Source: Nitrospirota bacterium
GTDB lineage: Bacteria > Nitrospirota > Thermodesulfovibrionia > Thermodesulfovibrionales > UBA6898
Assembly (NCBI GenBank): GCA_003252075.1
Contig: QKDO01000113.1
Span: 1 to 64,000 of the forward strand
Length of the DNA stretch: 64,000 nt
Reading direction: 5' to 3'
Shown here: piece by piece, positions 62,725 to 64,000 of the stretch
How the letters are laid out: each line of letters starts with the position of its first letter
How positions within the stretch are numbered: position 1 is the stretch's first letter
Position numbers and translations under genes: made by a program
The notes under the pieces: generated by a model
Databases searched by the model: none
What the model was told of the DNA's origin: nothing
What the model saw: only the letters and a program-made list of their open reading frames with translations

Positions 62725-63258
62725 TTACTTCTTAACGCCGTCCTTCAGCATAAGGGAATACTTCGGATGTTCGAACGGATGGATTGCGGGGAACTTGGAA
62801 TAGAGCCATCCTTTAAACACTTCCTTATCATTTTCAAATATCTTCACATTGACCGCAGGATTGTTCGGTTCATTCGAGGACGAGGTAATATTCAGACCGT
62901 CCATCTTGAAATCGGGAAGATACTCGCCAACACTTATCTTAAGGTCAGAACCCGGCACCTTGAAATCAGTGTTCAGGTTGATGGTGTATTCATTCTTCTT
63001 CTTTGCAGCCTTGTCCTCAACAACGATCATCACGGCCTTCCATTTGCCTTTGACACTGTCAGGAACTGTGATTGCTGTCTGACCTTTGGGCATTGCCACC
63101 TGTCCCTGAGGTCCGCCCGGATGTCCGGAAGGAAGCTGTTGCTCCTGCCCCGGAGCTCCGGTCTGCGGCATCGCCGGTTTTTCTTCCTTCTTCTTGCACG
63201 CGCCAAAAACCAATACCAGAGAAAGACTACATACTGCTACCAACATTTGCTTTTTCAT
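62725..63258 (-). CDS. DUF2155 lipoprotein
   Basis: From ATG 63258 the ~177-aa precursor has a lipoprotein signal (VAVCSLSLVLVFGAC, lipobox FGAC), then a Pro/Gly/Gln-rich linker (~30-60). The DUF2155 domain follows: KGKWKAVMIVVEDKAAKKK, DFKMDGLNITSSSNEPNNPAV, GWLYSKFPAIHPFEHPKYS. The function of the family is unknown. The upstream 40 residues in the ORF track would come from the tRNA-Ser gene and are rejected. GGAGGATAAG precedes the correct ATG. Confidence 0.9.
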   Translation of the reverse strand: MKKQMLVAVCSLSLVLVFGACKKKEEKPAMPQTGAPGQEQQLPSGHPGGPQGQVAMPKGQTAITVPDSVKGKWKAVMIVVEDKAAKKKNEYTINLNTDFKVPGSDLKISVGEYLPDFKMDGLNITSSSNEPNNPAVNVKIFENDKEVFKGWLYSKFPAIHPFEHPKYSLMLKDGVKK

Positions 63259-63300
63259 CTTATCCTCCTTATGAATAAGTACTCCATCTTCACGGTAACG

Positions 63301-63392
63301 TGGCGGAGAGGCAGGGATTCGAACCCTGGGTGGGGTGTTACCCCCACAACCGCTTAGCAGGCGGCTGCCTTCGACCACTCGGCCACCTCTCC
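63301..63392 (-). tRNA. tRNA-Ser (anticodon GCT)
   Basis: A long class II tRNA with acceptor GGAGAGG/CCTCTCC, anticodon loop CTGCTAA, a large variable arm (TGGGGGTAACACCCCA) and an encoded CCA. Confidence 0.95.
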
Positions 63393-63402
63393 AAAGCAGC
63401 GT

Positions 63403-63432
63403 ATTCTAACAGCTCGGTTTCTTCTTTGTAAA
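63403..63432 (-). promoter_or_regulatory. Promoter for tRNA-Ser - DUF2155 - tRNA-Arg
   Basis: TTTACA and TAGAAT are separated by 18 bases, ending 10 bases before the tRNA-Ser 5' end. With the terminator after tRNA-Arg, this brackets a mixed tRNA/lipoprotein transcription unit. Confidence 0.65.
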
Positions 63433-63519
63433 GGAAGCCCCATATGCACCGAATACATCAGATAACCACTTGCCGGACAGCGTTCCGGAGAACTTCCGAA
63501 ACCGGCTTTCAGCCATGCA

Positions 63520-63891
63520 TTACTGCTTCTGTTTTGACCGATAGTCCTCTATGGCCTTTTTTAACGCATCCGCTCCCAGGTTCGAACAGTGCATTTTTTG
63601 CGGGGGCAGCCCCCCCAGCTCATTAGCCACGGTCTCCTTGGAAATAGCCAGTGCCTCGTCAAGCGTCTTGCCCTTTACCATTTCAGTAACCATACTGCTC
63701 ACGGCAATCGCAGCACCGCATCCGAAGGTCTTGAACTTGGCATCGACGATGCGATCATCCTTGACCTTGATATAGATCTTCATGGCATCACCACAGGTAG
63801 GATTCCCTTCCGTCCCTATGCCGTCGGCATCCTCCATATCCCCTACGTTCCGGGGATTGGTAAAATGGTCCATCACTTTTTCACTGTACAT
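63520..63891 (-). CDS. iscU: IscU/NifU-type Fe-S cluster scaffold
   Basis: IscU assembles [2Fe-2S] clusters. From ATG 63891 the 123-aa product has the three cluster cysteines in GNPTCGDA, FGCGAAIA and KMHCSNLG, with the regulatory Asp after the first. The listed start adds nine residues that lie in the nifS end. GGTGG precedes the ATG. The upstream nifS reading frame overlaps its start by 19 bases. Confidence 0.95.
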   Translation of the reverse strand: MYSEKVMDHFTNPRNVGDMEDADGIGTEGNPTCGDAMKIYIKVKDDRIVDAKFKTFGCGAAIAVSSMVTEMVKGKTLDEALAISKETVANELGGLPPQKMHCSNLGADALKKAIEDYRSKQKQ

Positions 63892-64000
63892 GATCCACCT
63901 TCCTCTCTGTCCCCCCATCCCTGAGCATAGGGAGAGATTTCTCTCAGTCTTCTGATTACTGCAGGAAACTCGTTTGAAAGATAGTCAACATCTTCAGGGG
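63873..64000 (-). CDS. nifS: Cysteine desulfurase NifS/IscS (C-terminal end; 5' part outside window)
   Basis: The minus strand from the right edge reads PEDVDYLSNEFPAVIRRLREIS and continues to a TGA inside iscU. This is the characteristic C-terminus of NifS-type desulfurases. Only about 41 codons are visible, so the PLP lysine and catalytic cysteine cannot be seen. It supplies sulfur to IscU. Confidence 0.85.
   Translation of the reverse strand, partial: PEDVDYLSNEFPAVIRRLREISPYAQGWGDREEGGSCTVKK

Noticed and set aside
63259-63378. N-terminal extension of the DUF2155 ORF
   Set aside because: It is translated from the tRNA-Ser gene. A lipoprotein signal and ribosome site start at 63258.
1-64000. 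CRISPR arrays, insertion sequences or prophage
   Set aside because: No regularly spaced repeats, transposase-like genes or phage genes were seen. The only decayed pieces are short gene remnants.

Overview
The window reads as a chromosomal segment of a Gram-negative, anaerobic or microaerophilic bacterium. It carries LPS-transport genes (lptC-lptA-lptB), a type II secretion operon with a secretin lipoprotein, a Tat-exported uptake [NiFe] hydrogenase, a full hyp maturation set and formate-tetrahydrofolate ligase. The combination of RNase Y/YmdB, DUF512 radical SAM, DUF116, DUF2155 and a Hyb-type hydrogenase suggests Nitrospirota or a deltaproteobacterial lineage. This placement is an inference from gene content; no taxonomic marker is present. 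Genes are dense, with many 4-base ATGA overlaps. I found no insertion sequence, prophage or CRISPR array.

Layout. 1-6.7 kb (minus): one long operon, DUF948 - ytxH - hypA - hypB - smr - hypF - hypD - hypE (cut by the left edge). 6.8-8.7 kb (plus): ribD and a TPR protein. 8.9-14.2 kb (minus): purC, a PMR1-like cation P-type ATPase, and htpX, with two yybP-ykoY (Mn2+) riboswitches, one ahead of each of the last two. 14.2-21.1 kb (minus): def-fmt-DUF116-lipA-aminotransferase-hom, followed by tusA-thiF/moeB-JAMM. 21.2-32.4 kb (plus): rsmB, PASTA protein, rpe, TPR, pgsA, DUF512, aroE, lptC, lptA, lptB, rpoN, hpf, rapZ. 32.5-38.7 kb (minus): queE, eamA, coaD, rsmD, a sigma/anti-sigma/DUF3106 operon, purN, surA-like. 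38.9-41.9 kb (plus): fhs (GC-rich relative to its neighbours) and an HDAC-like hydrolase. 41.9-50.9 kb (minus): mobA, tatA, alr, an unlisted 58-aa gene, gspE-K-L-M-C-D. 51.0-55.1 kb (plus): a 6S-like RNA, rarA, rny, ymdB. 55.1-61.0 kb (minus): hydrogenase operon hybO-hybA-hybB-hybC-hybD-hypC. 61.3-64 kb: osmC, an acyl-CoA synthetase remnant, tadA, tRNA-Arg, DUF2155 lipoprotein, tRNA-Ser, iscU, nifS (cut by the right edge).

Most important observation. The hydrogenase large subunit is split in the ORF track by a single in-frame UGA at 57448-57450. The UGA sits exactly where the second cysteine of the N-terminal L1 motif (RxCGxC) should be, and the reading frame is intact on both sides. A compact stem-loop with a G-first apical loop follows at the distance expected for a bacterial SECIS. 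The C-terminal L2 motif keeps both cysteines. If decoded as selenocysteine, this would be an [NiFeSe] enzyme with Sec at an L1 bridging-ligand position, whereas known [NiFeSe] hydrogenases carry Sec in L2. A nonsense mutation or a base-call error is the competing explanation.

How the genes connect. HypA-F (left) and HypC plus the HybD protease (right) would mature the HybO/HybC enzyme. HybA and HybB would pass its electrons to the quinone pool. TatA could contribute to export of the Tat-signal subunits, and IscU/NifS to their Fe-S clusters. The Mn2+ riboswitches tie the cation ATPase and the membrane protease HtpX to metal homeostasis.
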